The notes beneath the pieces are model-generated. The model saw only the letters and a list, made by a program, of their open reading frames with translations, searched no databases and had not been told where the DNA came from. A DNA stretch of 64,000 nucleotides. Source: an uncultured Pelagibacteraceae bacterium (GTDB lineage: Bacteria > Pseudomonadota > Alphaproteobacteria > Pelagibacterales > Pelagibacteraceae). The stretch spans positions 62,001 to 126,000 of the forward strand of contig CACCIT010000001.1 of assembly GCA_902546145.1 (NCBI GenBank), in the 5' to 3' direction. Positions within the stretch are counted from its first letter, which is position 1. The number at the start of each line of letters is the position of its first letter. The translations under genes and the position numbers were made by a program. Shown in pieces: positions 8,559-18,492 of this stretch.

Positions 8559-9587
8559 ATGAATAATAAAAATTTTACCTATAAAAAAAGTGGTGTTAAT
8601 GTTAAAGCCGCCGATAAATTTGTAAATTTCATTTCATCAGTATCATCAAAAAAAAGGGGCAAAAAAAAGTTTTCTAATATTGGAGGGTTTGGTTCTATCT
8701 CAAATATTCCAAGCAACATAAAGCAACCTCAAATAGTTGCTTGTACAGATGGTGTTGGGACTAAAATTGAAATAGCTAATTCTTTAAATAAATTTGATAC
8801 AATTGGTATTGATCTTGTAGCAATGAGTGTGAACGATTTAATTGTTCAAGGTGCTAAACCTTTGCTTTTTTTAGATTACATTTCAATAAACAAGATTGAT
8901 TTAATTAAACTTAAATCGATCATTAAAGGAATAGTTAAGGGCTGTAAACTATCAGATTGTGAACTTGTAGGTGGAGAGACAGCAGAGATGCCTGGCACTT
9001 ATTCAAAAGGTAAATTTGATATAGCTGGTTTTGCCGTTGGTATTGTTGGTAAAAATAAAATCTTAAATAAAAATAAAATCAAAAAAAATAATTTAATATT
9101 GGCAATTCCATCTAGTGGATTACATTCTAATGGGTTCTCACTTGTAAGGTATTTAATAAATAAAAAAAAAATTAATATAAATAGAAATAAATTTTTAAAA
9201 TCAGAACTTTTGAAACCAACAAAAATATACGTAAAAGAAATAATCAATTTAATTTCAAAAAATCTTATTAATGGTTGTGCGAATATTACAGGAGGAGGAC
9301 TTGCTGATAACATTAAAAGAATTATACCAGATAACATGGTAGCTGATATTGATTTAAATGAAATTAAAACTTTAAAAATTTTTAATTGGCTTAAAAAAAA
9401 TGGAATATCAGAAAATGAAATGTTAAAAACATTTAACTGTGGTGTTGGTTTTTGCTTAATTATTAACAAAAAAAACTTAAATAAAATTCAAAGTTATTTT
9501 CCTAAAGATTACAAACCATATGTAATTGGAAAAATTATTAATGGAAAAAATAAAGTAAAATTAAATGGTTCTATCAACTGGAACTAA
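8559..9587 (+). CDS. purM: Phosphoribosylformylglycinamidine cyclo-ligase (AIR synthetase)
   Basis: PurM closes the imidazole ring in purine synthesis, converting FGAM to AIR with ATP. The 342 residues include the N-terminal 'YKKSGVNVKAAD', the 'TDGVGTKIEIA' and 'GIDLVAMSVNDL' motifs, GGETAEMPG near residue 138 and the Gly-rich ITGGGLADN near 243. It forms a pair with purN, which begins 23 bases before the purM stop in another frame, the usual purMN coupling. Confidence 0.97.
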   Translation: MNNKNFTYKKSGVNVKAADKFVNFISSVSSKKRGKKKFSNIGGFGSISNIPSNIKQPQIVACTDGVGTKIEIANSLNKFDTIGIDLVAMSVNDLIVQGAKPLLFLDYISINKIDLIKLKSIIKGIVKGCKLSDCELVGGETAEMPGTYSKGKFDIAGFAVGIVGKNKILNKNKIKKNNLILAIPSSGLHSNGFSLVRYLINKKKININRNKFLKSELLKPTKIYVKEIINLISKNLINGCANITGGGLADNIKRIIPDNMVADIDLNEIKTLKIFNWLKKNGISENEMLKTFNCGVGFCLIINKKNLNKIQSYFPKDYKPYVIGKIINGKNKVKLNGSINWN

Positions 9588-10146
9588 TAAAATTAAAACT
9601 GCAGTATTTATTTCTGGCACAGGTAGTAATTTAAAATCACTGATTAAATTTTCTAAATTAAAGAAATCTCCTATTTCTGTTAACATAATAATTACAAATA
9701 ATAAATTAGCTAAAGGTTTGAAATATGGAACCATTTTTAAAATTAAAAAAAAAATAATAAATTTCAAAAATAAAGAAATTGCTGAAAAAAAAATACTTAA
9801 TGAGCTTAGAAAAAATAAAATTGAATTAATTTGCTTAGCTGGATTTATGAAAATCTTATCAAAAAATTTTATTGAAAATTTTAAAGGTAAAATTTTAAAT
9901 ATTCACCCTTCCCTATTACCAAAATACAAAGGTTTAAATACTCATCAAAGAGCTATAAAGAATAAAGATAAATATTCAGGATGTACTGTACATTTTGTGA
10001 ATTCAAAATTGGACTCTGGAAAAATAATTCTTCAAAAGAAGGTTAATGTTCTAAAAAAAGATACCCCAGCTAGACTTGCTAAAAAAATTTTAGCTCAAGA
10101 GCATAAATTATATCCAAAAGCTATTTTGAAAATCTTTAGTCTTTAA
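9565..10146 (+). CDS. purN: Phosphoribosylglycinamide formyltransferase
   Basis: PurN transfers a formyl group from 10-formyl-THF to GAR. The 193 residues include the N-terminal 'VFISGTGSNLKSL' phosphate loop, the catalytic NIHPSLLP motif with its Asn and His near residue 112, and the GCTVHFV strand with downstream Asp. Its start lies inside the end of purM and its end overlaps the convergent ndk by 11 bases. Strong Lys/Ile/Asn bias reflects the low GC content, not a different origin. Confidence 0.96.
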   Translation: MVLSTGTNKIKTAVFISGTGSNLKSLIKFSKLKKSPISVNIIITNNKLAKGLKYGTIFKIKKKIINFKNKEIAEKKILNELRKNKIELICLAGFMKILSKNFIENFKGKILNIHPSLLPKYKGLNTHQRAIKNKDKYSGCTVHFVNSKLDSGKIILQKKVNVLKKDTPARLAKKILAQEHKLYPKAILKIFSL

Positions 10147-10546
10147 AAAAGAAATCAATTTCAATTTTTGCATTTTCAACACTATCGGATCCATGGACAG
10201 AATTTTTATCAATTGAAATCCCATATTTCTTTCTGATTGTGCCATCTTCAGCATCTTTAGGATTTGTTGCTCCCATCAATTCTCTATTTCCCAAAACTGC
10301 GTTTTCTTTTTCAAGCACCATTACTACTATCGGACCTGAAGATAAATATTCGCATAAATCATTGTAAAATGGCTTTGTTTCATGAACTTTGTAAAAATTT
10401 TCAGCCTCAGATTTTTCAATTTGAATTTTTTTTTCTTTTAAAATTGAAAAACCATTATTTTTAAACATTTCTTTTATTTCATTCTCTAGATTTCTCTCTA
10501 CTGCATCAGGTTTGATAATTGATAAAGTTTGTTCAATATTACTCAT
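10136..10546 (-). CDS. ndk: Nucleoside diphosphate kinase
   Basis: Ndk balances nucleoside triphosphate pools through a phospho-histidine. At 136 residues it has normal length. Key motifs are QTLSIIKPDAVERN at the N-terminus, the 'LMGATNPKDAEDGTIRK' loop and catalytic His118 in NSVHGSDS. It follows pepA on the minus strand with an 8-base overlap, so the two are probably co-transcribed. Confidence 0.97.
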   Translation of the reverse strand: MSNIEQTLSIIKPDAVERNLENEIKEMFKNNGFSILKEKKIQIEKSEAENFYKVHETKPFYNDLCEYLSSGPIVVMVLEKENAVLGNRELMGATNPKDAEDGTIRKKYGISIDKNSVHGSDSVENAKIEIDFFFKD

Positions 10547-11993
10547 ATTTATCCTCTATTAGTTTATTTAATAATCTTACTCCATAACCAGTAGCTCCAC
10601 CTGAATTTAATGCTCCTCCATATTTAGAGAAGGCCATACCTGCTATATCTAAGTGAGCCCATGGTGTTTTATTTAAAATAAATCTTTGTAAAAACTGTGC
10701 AGCAGTTGTTGAGCCTGCTCCCCCAACATAATTTATGTTTTGCATATCTGCATTTTTTGAGTCTATTAATTTATCGAAATTTTTATTTAACGGCATTCTC
10801 CAAACTTTTTCCTCAACTTTTTCACCTGCTTCAATGAGTTGGTTTGATAAATTATCATCATTTGAAAATAAGCCTGCGTATTCAGATCCCAATGAAACAA
10901 TAATTGCTCCTGTTAACGTTGCTAAATCAATTATAAACTTAGGTTTAAATTTTTCCTCAGTGTAAGTAAGAGCATCCGCAAGAACTAGTCTACCTTCTGC
11001 ATCCGTATTTAATATTTCAACAGTTTTTCCACTGTAGGATTTTACTATATCTCCTGGTCTTTGAGCGTTTCCACCTGGCATATTCTCTACTAGTCCTACA
11101 ACACCTACTGCATTTACTTTTGCTTTTCTTAAGGCCAAACTTTTCATCAATCCAACAACAACTGCGGAACCAGCCATATCGTAAGTCATGTCTTCCATAA
11201 ATTTAGCTGGTTTAAGCGAAATACCTCCGGTGTCGAAACAAACTCCTTTTCCAACAAATGCTAAAGGTTTTGATTTATCTTTCAAACCTTTCCATTCCAT
11301 AGTAACTAAATAAGACCCTCTTATACTTCCTTGACCAACACCCAATAAAGTATTCATCCCTAATTTTTTTAGTTTTTTTTCGTCATAAATAGTAATTTTC
11401 AAACCAAACTTTGATAAAGTTTTTATTCGTTTTGCATACTCATCAGGATGCAAAACATTACCAGGTTCTGAAACTAAATCTCTAGCATAGAAAGTTCCTT
11501 GTTCTATTGCATTAAATATTTTCTGGTCTTTATTGGAAGGCACATTCTTTCCAAATACATTAATTATAATATTATTTTTATTTTTTTTACTTTTATATTT
11601 ATCAAACACATAAGATTTAAGTTTTAAACCATGTAAAAAATAACCTATTAATTTTTTTTGATTTGCCGGAAGAACTTCCGAATTAATTTGAAATTCTTTT
11701 TGTTTTAAATTTTTTATATAATTAAAGAATTTAGCACCCAAGTTTTCTACTTCAAAAGAGTTAATATTTTTTTTTACAGATATTAAAAAAATTCTTTTTT
11801 TAGAATTTATATCAAAACTGATTATATTTTTAGTTAAATCATGAGAAGATAATATATCTCTCATAAACTCATATTCAGATTTAACTAAATTCTTCTTTAA
11901 ACTAATTAATGAATATTTTTCATCTACAAAAAATATTAATTTTCCAGAGTTATTTTTTGATGATTTATTTTTATAGTTAATTTTAATTGACAT
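10539..11993 (-). CDS. pepA: Leucyl aminopeptidase (M17)
   Basis: Cytosolic di-metal aminopeptidase that recycles N-terminal residues from peptides. The C-terminal catalytic domain (about 170-484) has VGKGVCFDTGGISLK, DMAGSAVVVG and the signature NTDAEGRLVLADAL with its metal-binding Asp and Glu. The N-terminal 165 residues are a divergent Lys/Asn-rich M17 N-domain. It is the first gene of a pepA-ndk unit. It is divergent from lptF across 61 bases with TATATA-like sequences but no convincing full promoter. Confidence 0.96.
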   Translation of the reverse strand: MSIKINYKNKSSKNNSGKLIFFVDEKYSLISLKKNLVKSEYEFMRDILSSHDLTKNIISFDINSKKRIFLISVKKNINSFEVENLGAKFFNYIKNLKQKEFQINSEVLPANQKKLIGYFLHGLKLKSYVFDKYKSKKNKNNIIINVFGKNVPSNKDQKIFNAIEQGTFYARDLVSEPGNVLHPDEYAKRIKTLSKFGLKITIYDEKKLKKLGMNTLLGVGQGSIRGSYLVTMEWKGLKDKSKPLAFVGKGVCFDTGGISLKPAKFMEDMTYDMAGSAVVVGLMKSLALRKAKVNAVGVVGLVENMPGGNAQRPGDIVKSYSGKTVEILNTDAEGRLVLADALTYTEEKFKPKFIIDLATLTGAIIVSLGSEYAGLFSNDDNLSNQLIEAGEKVEEKVWRMPLNKNFDKLIDSKNADMQNINYVGGAGSTTAAQFLQRFILNKTPWAHLDIAGMAFSKYGGALNSGGATGYGVRLLNKLIEDKYE

Positions 11994-12054
11994 AAATTTT
12001 TAATACAAACTGTTAGTGATGGATGCTATATATGAATAAAAATACCTTATTTCA

Positions 12055-13200
12055 ATGAAAAAAATACTCTTTCGAAAGTTTATGTATGATTGCACATTTT
12101 TCTTTTTCATTTCTCTTATTTCAGCATCAATTATCGTTTGGGTATTTCAGGCAGTTAATTTTCTAGATTTAATGGTTGAAGATGGCAGAGATTTTTTTCT
12201 TTATCTAAAATATACACTGTTAAATTTTCCAAAAATAATTAGTAAACTTTTTCCTTTTGCACTTTTCTTTAGTTTTTTTTATGTAATTTCTAAATATGAG
12301 CTTAATAATGAACTGATAATTTTTTGGAACTTTGGAATTTCCAAAATACAAGTCATAAATTTCTTCATTAAATATTCTATACTTTTTATGTTATTTCAAA
12401 TTTTACTGGTATCGTTATTAGTGCCTACAACACAAAATTTTTCCAGAAATCTTATTAAAGATTCTAATATAAATTTTTTTGAAAGCTTTATTAAGCCAAA
12501 AAAATTTAATGATAACATTAAAGGATTAACTCTATTTGTTGATGAAAAAAAAAACAACGGTGAATTAGTTAATATTTACCTTAAAAAAGAAACTGATAAC
12601 CAAAATTTTCAAATTACATATGCAAAAAGTGGTTTCTTTTTATCAAAAAATAATAATCAAATGTTAGTGTTAAAAAATGGTCAAACAATAAATAAAATTG
12701 GAAACAATCTTACTACATTTAATTTTAAAGAATCTTCTTTAAATATGTCTAATCAAGACTCGGGAATAATTAAAGTTGATAAAATTCAGGAAACCTCAAC
12801 AATAAATTTACTTAAATGTGTAAATAGATTTGAAAAGATATTTTTAAATATTTCGATTAAATCTGAGAAAATATTTATTCAAAACTGCACAATAGAAAAT
12901 TTAGATAATATATTTAAAGAAATTTATAAGAGATTTTTGGTTCCTATGTATATTCCATCATTAATATTATGTTCTTTAATATTAATAATATATTCTAAAG
13001 AAAATATTAATTACACTAAGTTTAGGATTTTTGTATTTTTAGTAGGTTTTGGTTTAATAATTTTTTCAGAAACAACTCAAAAACTAATTCAAGAGAATTT
13101 GAATTTTAATATTATTATATTTTTAATACCATTGGTTATTTTTTTATTACTTTTAATTTCAATTAATAGCAAAATTAAATTTAAGGCAAATAGTATTTAG
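12055..13200 (+). CDS. lptF: LPS export permease LptF
   Basis: LptF with LptG forms the transmembrane part of the LptB2FG transporter that pulls lipopolysaccharide from the inner membrane toward LptD. The 381 residues show the family plan: two N-terminal membrane helices, a third near residues 95-125, a periplasmic beta-jellyroll domain (about 130-290) and three C-terminal helices. The first residues (KKILFRKFMYDCTFFF) match the LptF/YjgP start. lptG follows after one base. The ATPase LptB is not in this window. Confidence 0.9.
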   Translation: MKKILFRKFMYDCTFFFFISLISASIIVWVFQAVNFLDLMVEDGRDFFLYLKYTLLNFPKIISKLFPFALFFSFFYVISKYELNNELIIFWNFGISKIQVINFFIKYSILFMLFQILLVSLLVPTTQNFSRNLIKDSNINFFESFIKPKKFNDNIKGLTLFVDEKKNNGELVNIYLKKETDNQNFQITYAKSGFFLSKNNNQMLVLKNGQTINKIGNNLTTFNFKESSLNMSNQDSGIIKVDKIQETSTINLLKCVNRFEKIFLNISIKSEKIFIQNCTIENLDNIFKEIYKRFLVPMYIPSLILCSLILIIYSKENINYTKFRIFVFLVGFGLIIFSETTQKLIQENLNFNIIIFLIPLVIFLLLLISINSKIKFKANSI

Positions 13201-13201
13201 T

Positions 13202-14278
13202 ATGATGAAAACATATTATAAATTTATACTTAGTACTTTTTTAAAGTCATTTATATTTGTTTTTTTTATAATGTTTAGCTTGGTTATAATTTTAAATATT
13301 TTGAGTGAGATTGAATTTTTTAGAAATACAAATGTAAGTGTTTTATTTCCTCTATACCTGTCACTACTTAATTCTCCTGCCTTAATATTTGAAATGTTCC
13401 CGTTTATCTTTCTCATAGGAACACAACTATTTTTTATAAACTTATTTAATGATAATCAAATTCAAATATTTAAATATTCAGGGTTAAAAAACTCAAAGAT
13501 TTTAACTATAATAAGTTTTTTCACTTTTTTTCTTGGTATATTCATCATATTAATTTTTTATAGTTTTTCGTCTAACTTAAAAAATTTTTACTTAGAGCTT
13601 AAAAATAATTATACAGCTGATGACGAATATTTAGCGGTCGTAACCAAAAATGGATTATGGATAAAAGATAATGTTGATGGAAAAGTAAGCATCATTAATG
13701 CATCAAAAATAGATAAAAACTATTTAATAAATACATTTATAACTCAGTTTGATAATGAGTATGAGGTTTTGAGCAATATTCAAGCAGAAAAGATAGATAT
13801 ATCAAACAATAATTGGTTAGCTTACCAAGTTAAATTATATGAAAATAATCAAAGTGAAAAAAAAGATACTTTTATAATAAAATCGAATTTTAATTATGAA
13901 AAGATTCAAAGCTTGTTTTCAAACTTATCATCATTATCAATTTTAAAATTACTTGATCTGAGAAATAATTATCTCTCTTTAAATTATTCAATAATAGAGG
14001 TAGATTTAGAATTAAACAGGATTATTTCATATCCAATATATCTATCGTTAATGACTATCTTATCGGCTATATTAATGTTTAATATTAAAAGATTTAACAG
14101 TACTACAATCAAAATAGCTCTTGGTCTTTTTTTATCTGTAGTAATTTATTATCTTAATAATTTTTTCTATGTAATGGGTAAAACAGAAAAATTTGATGTT
14201 TCTGTGGCTATTTGGACACCTTTACTAGCAATATTAATATTAAATCTTACAATGATTTTTAAAATTAATGAAAAATAG
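13202..14278 (+). CDS. lptG: LPS export permease LptG
   Basis: Second membrane subunit of the LPS exporter, with the same six-helix plus periplasmic jellyroll plan as LptF. The N-terminus (TYYKFILSTFLKSF) is a typical YjgQ/LptG start. The periplasmic part spans about 130-265, containing 'NGLWIKDNVDGKVSIINA', and the C-terminal helices follow. The lptD start lies inside its last codons (11-base overlap). Assignment of F versus G rests on gene order and that N-terminal sequence. Confidence 0.9.
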   Translation: MMKTYYKFILSTFLKSFIFVFFIMFSLVIILNILSEIEFFRNTNVSVLFPLYLSLLNSPALIFEMFPFIFLIGTQLFFINLFNDNQIQIFKYSGLKNSKILTIISFFTFFLGIFIILIFYSFSSNLKNFYLELKNNYTADDEYLAVVTKNGLWIKDNVDGKVSIINASKIDKNYLINTFITQFDNEYEVLSNIQAEKIDISNNNWLAYQVKLYENNQSEKKDTFIIKSNFNYEKIQSLFSNLSSLSILKLLDLRNNYLSLNYSIIEVDLELNRIISYPIYLSLMTILSAILMFNIKRFNSTTIKIALGLFLSVVIYYLNNFFYVMGKTEKFDVSVAIWTPLLAILILNLTMIFKINEK

Positions 14279-17200
14279 AATTTCTATAATACTTATAACT
14301 TTTCTAATTTTAGTTAATTGCAAACTAAGTTTGGCTCAAGAACAATTTGAATTTAATGTTACTCAAATAGAAGTTTATGAAAATGGAAACAAATTTAAAG
14401 GCCTTAAAAGAGGTAAGATAAAAACAGATAGCAACATAAACTTAGAAGCTGATGAATTCGAGTATAATAAGATTACCAACATACTTGTTGCAAATGGCAA
14501 TGTAATAATAAAAGATCTTGTAAACGATATATTAATTGAAACTGGGAGTGTAACATACAAAAAAAATGAAGAGATAATTTTTACAAATACAAGATCAAAG
14601 GCAACTGGAAAAAATACAATTATAAATGCTGATAGTTTTAGATATAACAAAAAACAAAATGAATTATATGCAAATGGAAATGTAATAATCAATGATTTGC
14701 TTAATGATATTTTGATTGAAGCAGATGATTTAAACTATTTAGTTAATAAAGACATAATTTTTACAAATACAAGATCAAAGGCAACTGGAAAAAATACAAT
14801 TATAAATGCTGATAGTTTTAGATATAACAAAAAACAAAATGAATTATATGCAAATGGAAATGTAATAATCAATGATTTGCTTAATGATATTTTGATTGAA
14901 GCAGATGATTTAAACTATTTAGTTAATAAAGACATAATTTTTACAAATACAAGATCAAAGGCAACTGGAAAAAATACAATTATAAATGCTGATAGTTTTA
15001 AGTTTAATAGATCAACTAATGAATTAAATGCTCATGGCAATGCAGAAATTGAGGATTTAGTTAAAAAAATAATTGTTGAGTCAGAAAGAATTAACTTTTT
15101 CAAAAATAATCAAAAGTTTAATTCTAAAGGTAATTCAAAAGCCTATGATAATGGACTTACAATAAATGCTGATGAATTTGAGTATAACAAAACCTTAAAT
15201 ATTGCAAACGCATATAAAAATGTAGTTATCAATGATGAAATTCAAGATGTTAAGATATTTGCGGAAAACTCTACATACTTTAGGAACAAAGAGAAAATTA
15301 TTACAGAAGGAAAAACAGAGGCAATATCAGAAAATAAGTATAACTTTAAATCTAAAAATACTGTATTTTTAAGAAATGAAGGTGTCTTAAGTTCAGAATT
15401 CAAAACAATCATAACTGATGATGAAAATAATTTCTATGATTTGAATAATTTTAATTACATAACAAAGACCAAAATATTGCGTGGTAATAACGTAAAAATA
15501 ACAACAAATTTCAAAAAAGAAAATAGTGATGATTTTTTATTTTCAAATGCAATATTTAATTTAGAAAAAAAAGAATTTAAAGGCAAAGATACTAAAGTTT
15601 TCTTGCATAGTAATATATTCCAAAAAGAGAAAGAAAAATTTTTAGAATTAATCGGAAAAACTGAAATTAATAAACTTGTTGATGAAGACAAAATATTTGA
15701 AAATAAACCAAGATTATTTGGAATTTCTTCTAGTGGAGACAAAAATAAGACTATTGTTAATAAGGGTATTTTTACAAGTTGTAAAAACAGTGAAGACAAT
15801 TGTCCTTCTTGGAGTATGAAGTCAAAAAAAATAACTCATGATAAAAATAAAAAACTATTAATGTATGAAAATTCAATTTTAAATTTATATAATATTCCAG
15901 TTTTTTATTTTCCAAAATTTTTTCATCCTGACCCAACTGTTAAAAGACAATCAGGATTTTTAAGGCCTCAACTTAATAGATCTAAAACTTTGGGAACATC
16001 ATTTTACCTACCTTATTTTCATGTAATCTCAGATAACAAAGATTATACTTTTAAACCTCAAGTTTTTGATAGTGAAATTAAAATGTTTCAAAATGAATAC
16101 AGACAAGTAAATAAAAATTCAAAATTTATAGCAGATTTCGGTATAACCAAAGGCTATCAGTCATCATTAAATGGAAGCAAAAGAAATAGTATTGGGCATT
16201 TATTTAGTAATTATGAAAGAAATTTAGAATACAAAAACTATGAAACTAGCAAAATAGATATATCTCTTGAGAGTGTTACAAATGATACTTTTCTGAATGT
16301 GTTTAAAAACAATTTAATCAAATCTTCAGTAAAACCTACTAGCTTAAGCCAACTTACATCCGGTATTTCATTAATTTTAGATAAAAAAGAATTTAAATTT
16401 GATACAAATTTTAAGATCCATGAAACTTTGTCAGGATTGGAAAGTGATAGGTATCAATATAATTTACCTTCGTATAATTTTTCAACAGATTTTACGAATG
16501 ATCTATTTGATGGTTTTTTTGAATTTTCATCGTCTGGTAGTAATGTTTTAGATAATACAAACAGATTAAAAACTTCTATCAATAACAACCTTAATTATTC
16601 AAGTTTAGATTATTTTTCAAACTTAGGTTTCAAAAATAATTTTAATATTTATTTAAAAAATTTTAATACAGTAGCCAAAAATCATAGTGTTTACAAATCT
16701 AGTCCTCAATCACAGATTATGAGTTTGTTTGAAGTTAATTCCACATATCCATTGGAAAAATTTACTGAGGGTTATGAGGAAACTATTACACCGACAATTT
16801 CATTTAGAATAAATCCAAGTCATATGAAAAATTTAAGTAACAGAAATGTTAATGTTGATAATATCTTTAGTTTAAATCGATTGGGTATAGACGAAGCTTA
16901 CGAAGAAGGGAAATCCTTAACCTTGGGTTTAAATTATAGAAAAGATAAATTAATTGATGAGGATAAAATTCCAAAGGAAATTAAGGAAAAAATTGAAAAT
17001 AATGAATTAGAAAAAATTGAAAAATATTTTGAAATAAAATTAGCAGGAGTACTAAGAGATGTTGAAGAAGAAAAAATTTCAAGTTCAACTACACTTAATA
17101 GAAAAGCATCAAATTTATTTGGTTCTATTACAAATAAATTGAATGAAAAAGTTCAACTAGACTATAATTTTGCAATAGATAATGATTTAAATACATTTGA

Positions 17201-17573
17201 AAATAATGATATTGGGTTAAAATTTTCTCTTAATAACTTAATTTCAACATTCAATTTTACAGAAACAAGTGGTGAAATGGGTAGCTCTAACACAATATCT
17301 AATTCAACTTTATTTAAAATTAATGATTATAATTATTTTACTTTTGAAACTAGAAGAAACAGAAAAATTAGTTTGACTGAATACTATGACTTAGTTTACG
17401 AATATAAAAATGATTGTTTAACAGCAGGTATAAAATATAGAAAAACTTATTATGAAGATCGTGATGCAAAACCAACAGAAGATTTGTTGCTTACTCTTAC
17501 CCTTTTCCCACTTACAACTTTAGAGCAAAATGTTGACCAAAGTTTTTATAGAGAAAATGATTTATTTGATTAA
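14268..17573 (+). CDS. lptD: LPS assembly outer-membrane protein LptD with duplicated OstA repeats
   Basis: LptD is the outer-membrane barrel that inserts LPS. At 1101 residues it is longer than typical (about 700-800). After a signal peptide (residues 1-23) there is an extended LptA-like OstA region of about 60-residue units with the pattern 'INADSFRYNKKQNELYANGN'. Two of these units are perfect DNA duplicates (residues about 103-222, then a partial third), and degenerate units follow to about 370. The LptD barrel begins near 500, with SWSMKSKKITHD, PVFYFPKFFHPDPTVKRQSGFL and cysteines at the CKNSEDNC pair. Gene order lptFG-lptD-surA supports the call. The expanded region would lengthen the periplasmic bridge. 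Confidence 0.93.
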   Translation: MKNRISIILITFLILVNCKLSLAQEQFEFNVTQIEVYENGNKFKGLKRGKIKTDSNINLEADEFEYNKITNILVANGNVIIKDLVNDILIETGSVTYKKNEEIIFTNTRSKATGKNTIINADSFRYNKKQNELYANGNVIINDLLNDILIEADDLNYLVNKDIIFTNTRSKATGKNTIINADSFRYNKKQNELYANGNVIINDLLNDILIEADDLNYLVNKDIIFTNTRSKATGKNTIINADSFKFNRSTNELNAHGNAEIEDLVKKIIVESERINFFKNNQKFNSKGNSKAYDNGLTINADEFEYNKTLNIANAYKNVVINDEIQDVKIFAENSTYFRNKEKIITEGKTEAISENKYNFKSKNTVFLRNEGVLSSEFKTIITDDENNFYDLNNFNYITKTKILRGNNVKITTNFKKENSDDFLFSNAIFNLEKKEFKGKDTKVFLHSNIFQKEKEKFLELIGKTEINKLVDEDKIFENKPRLFGISSSGDKNKTIVNKGIFTSCKNSEDNCPSWSMKSKKITHDKNKKLLMYENSILNLYNIPVFYFPKFFHPDPTVKRQSGFLRPQLNRSKTLGTSFYLPYFHVISDNKDYTFKPQVFDSEIKMFQNEYRQVNKNSKFIADFGITKGYQSSLNGSKRNSIGHLFSNYERNLEYKNYETSKIDISLESVTNDTFLNVFKNNLIKSSVKPTSLSQLTSGISLILDKKEFKFDTNFKIHETLSGLESDRYQYNLPSYNFSTDFTNDLFDGFFEFSSSGSNVLDNTNRLKTSINNNLNYSSLDYFSNLGFKNNFNIYLKNFNTVAKNHSVYKSSPQSQIMSLFEVNSTYPLEKFTEGYEETITPTISFRINPSHMKNLSNRNVNVDNIFSLNRLGIDEAYEEGKSLTLGLNYRKDKLIDEDKIPKEIKEKIENNELEKIEKYFEIKLAGVLRDVEEEKISSSTTLNRKASNLFGSITNKLNEKVQLDYNFAIDNDLNTFENNDIGLKFSLNNLISTFNFTETSGEMGSSNTISNSTLFKINDYNYFTFETRRNRKISLTEYYDLVYEYKNDCLTAGIKYRKTYYEDRDAKPTEDLLLTLTLFPLTTLEQNVDQSFYRENDLFD
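14574..15000 (+). repeat. Perfect 180-bp tandem repeat within lptD (about 2.4 copies)
   Basis: Bases 14581-14760 and 14761-14940 are identical, 14941-15000 repeats the first 60 bases again, and the identity extends about 7 bases before 14581. The period is 180 bases, exactly 60 codons, so copy number can change without a frameshift. The unit encodes one OstA/LptA-like beta-jellyroll repeat. Complete DNA identity, synonymous sites included, means very recent duplication or gene conversion, or an assembly effect. Confidence 0.97.
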
Positions 17574-18492
17574 GTTTTTTAAATTTTTTTTTATATTTTT
17601 TATTTTTCTAAATTATAATTTAATAGCTAGTTCAACAGAGAATAAAATAATTTATAAAATTGATAATGAAATAATAACTAGTTTTGATATAACTAGAGAA
17701 TTTAGATATTTGGCACTCATAAATCCGAATATAATTAACTTAAAAAAAGCAGAAATTTTTGAAATTTCAAAAAACTCTTTAATTAGAGAAAAAATTAAGA
17801 AAATTGAAATTTTAAATCATACCAGCTCTTTAAGCTTAAATGAGGATTTTTTTAATCAATTGCTTACCGAAAATTACACTAAACTGGGTCTAAATAATTT
17901 AAAAGAGCTGGAAAAAAAACTATACAGTATTGGATTTAGTTTAGATGAATTTAAAAATAAATTAGCAATAGAAGCCTTATGGAATCAGCTGGTTTATGAA
18001 AAATATTTCACAAAAGTAAAAATAGATAAAGATAAGTTAAAAAATGAAATATCCAGAAAAAGCAGACAATTAGTATATAATTTGTCTGAAATAGTTTTCA
18101 ATGCAGAAAATAAGAAAGATTTTGAAGACAAATTTAAAAATATTGAGAGAGAGATAGAAACAAATGGATTTGAAAACGCAGCATTATTGCACAGTATTTC
18201 TGATAGTAAGTCTTTAGGTGGTAATTTAGGTTGGATAAATGAAACTTCTATAAATAAAAATTTAAATATAAAAATTAAAAATTTGAAAATAGGAGAGTTT
18301 ACCAAGCCTGAAGTTATCCCTGGTGGTTTTCTTATTATAAAATTAAATAATGTTGAGGAAAAAAAAATATCTATTAATAAAGATTTAGAATTGAAAAAAT
18401 TAATTACATTGAAAACAAATCAACAATTAAATAGATTTTCGAATATTTATTTTAAAAAAATAAAAAAAAATATAAAAATTGAAAAAATTTAA
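17557..18492 (+). CDS. surA: SurA-like periplasmic peptidyl-prolyl isomerase/chaperone
   Basis: Predicted periplasmic chaperone for outer-membrane proteins such as LptD. From ATG 17557 the protein has 311 residues with a strongly hydrophobic signal segment, a SurA N-domain (IIYKIDNEIITSFDITRE onward) and a single parvulin-like domain (about 170-275, including GGNLGWI and IGEFTKPEVIPGGFLIIKL). It is shorter than E. coli SurA, which has two parvulin domains. An upstream ATG (17530) would add nine polar residues before the signal peptide and is less likely. It overlaps the end of lptD and precedes pdxA. Confidence 0.82.
   Translation: MIYLIKFFKFFFIFFIFLNYNLIASSTENKIIYKIDNEIITSFDITREFRYLALINPNIINLKKAEIFEISKNSLIREKIKKIEILNHTSSLSLNEDFFNQLLTENYTKLGLNNLKELEKKLYSIGFSLDEFKNKLAIEALWNQLVYEKYFTKVKIDKDKLKNEISRKSRQLVYNLSEIVFNAENKKDFEDKFKNIEREIETNGFENAALLHSISDSKSLGGNLGWINETSINKNLNIKIKNLKIGEFTKPEVIPGGFLIIKLNNVEEKKISINKDLELKKLITLKTNQQLNRFSNIYFKKIKKNIKIEKI

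Noticed and set aside
14574-15000. Possible CRISPR or intergenic repeat array
   Set aside because: The repeats are contiguous 180-bp units within one open frame, without unique spacers, and encode OstA-type protein repeats.
17530-17556. Upstream ATG as start of surA
   Set aside because: It adds nine residues including two Lys before an already complete signal peptide and lies deeper in lptD.
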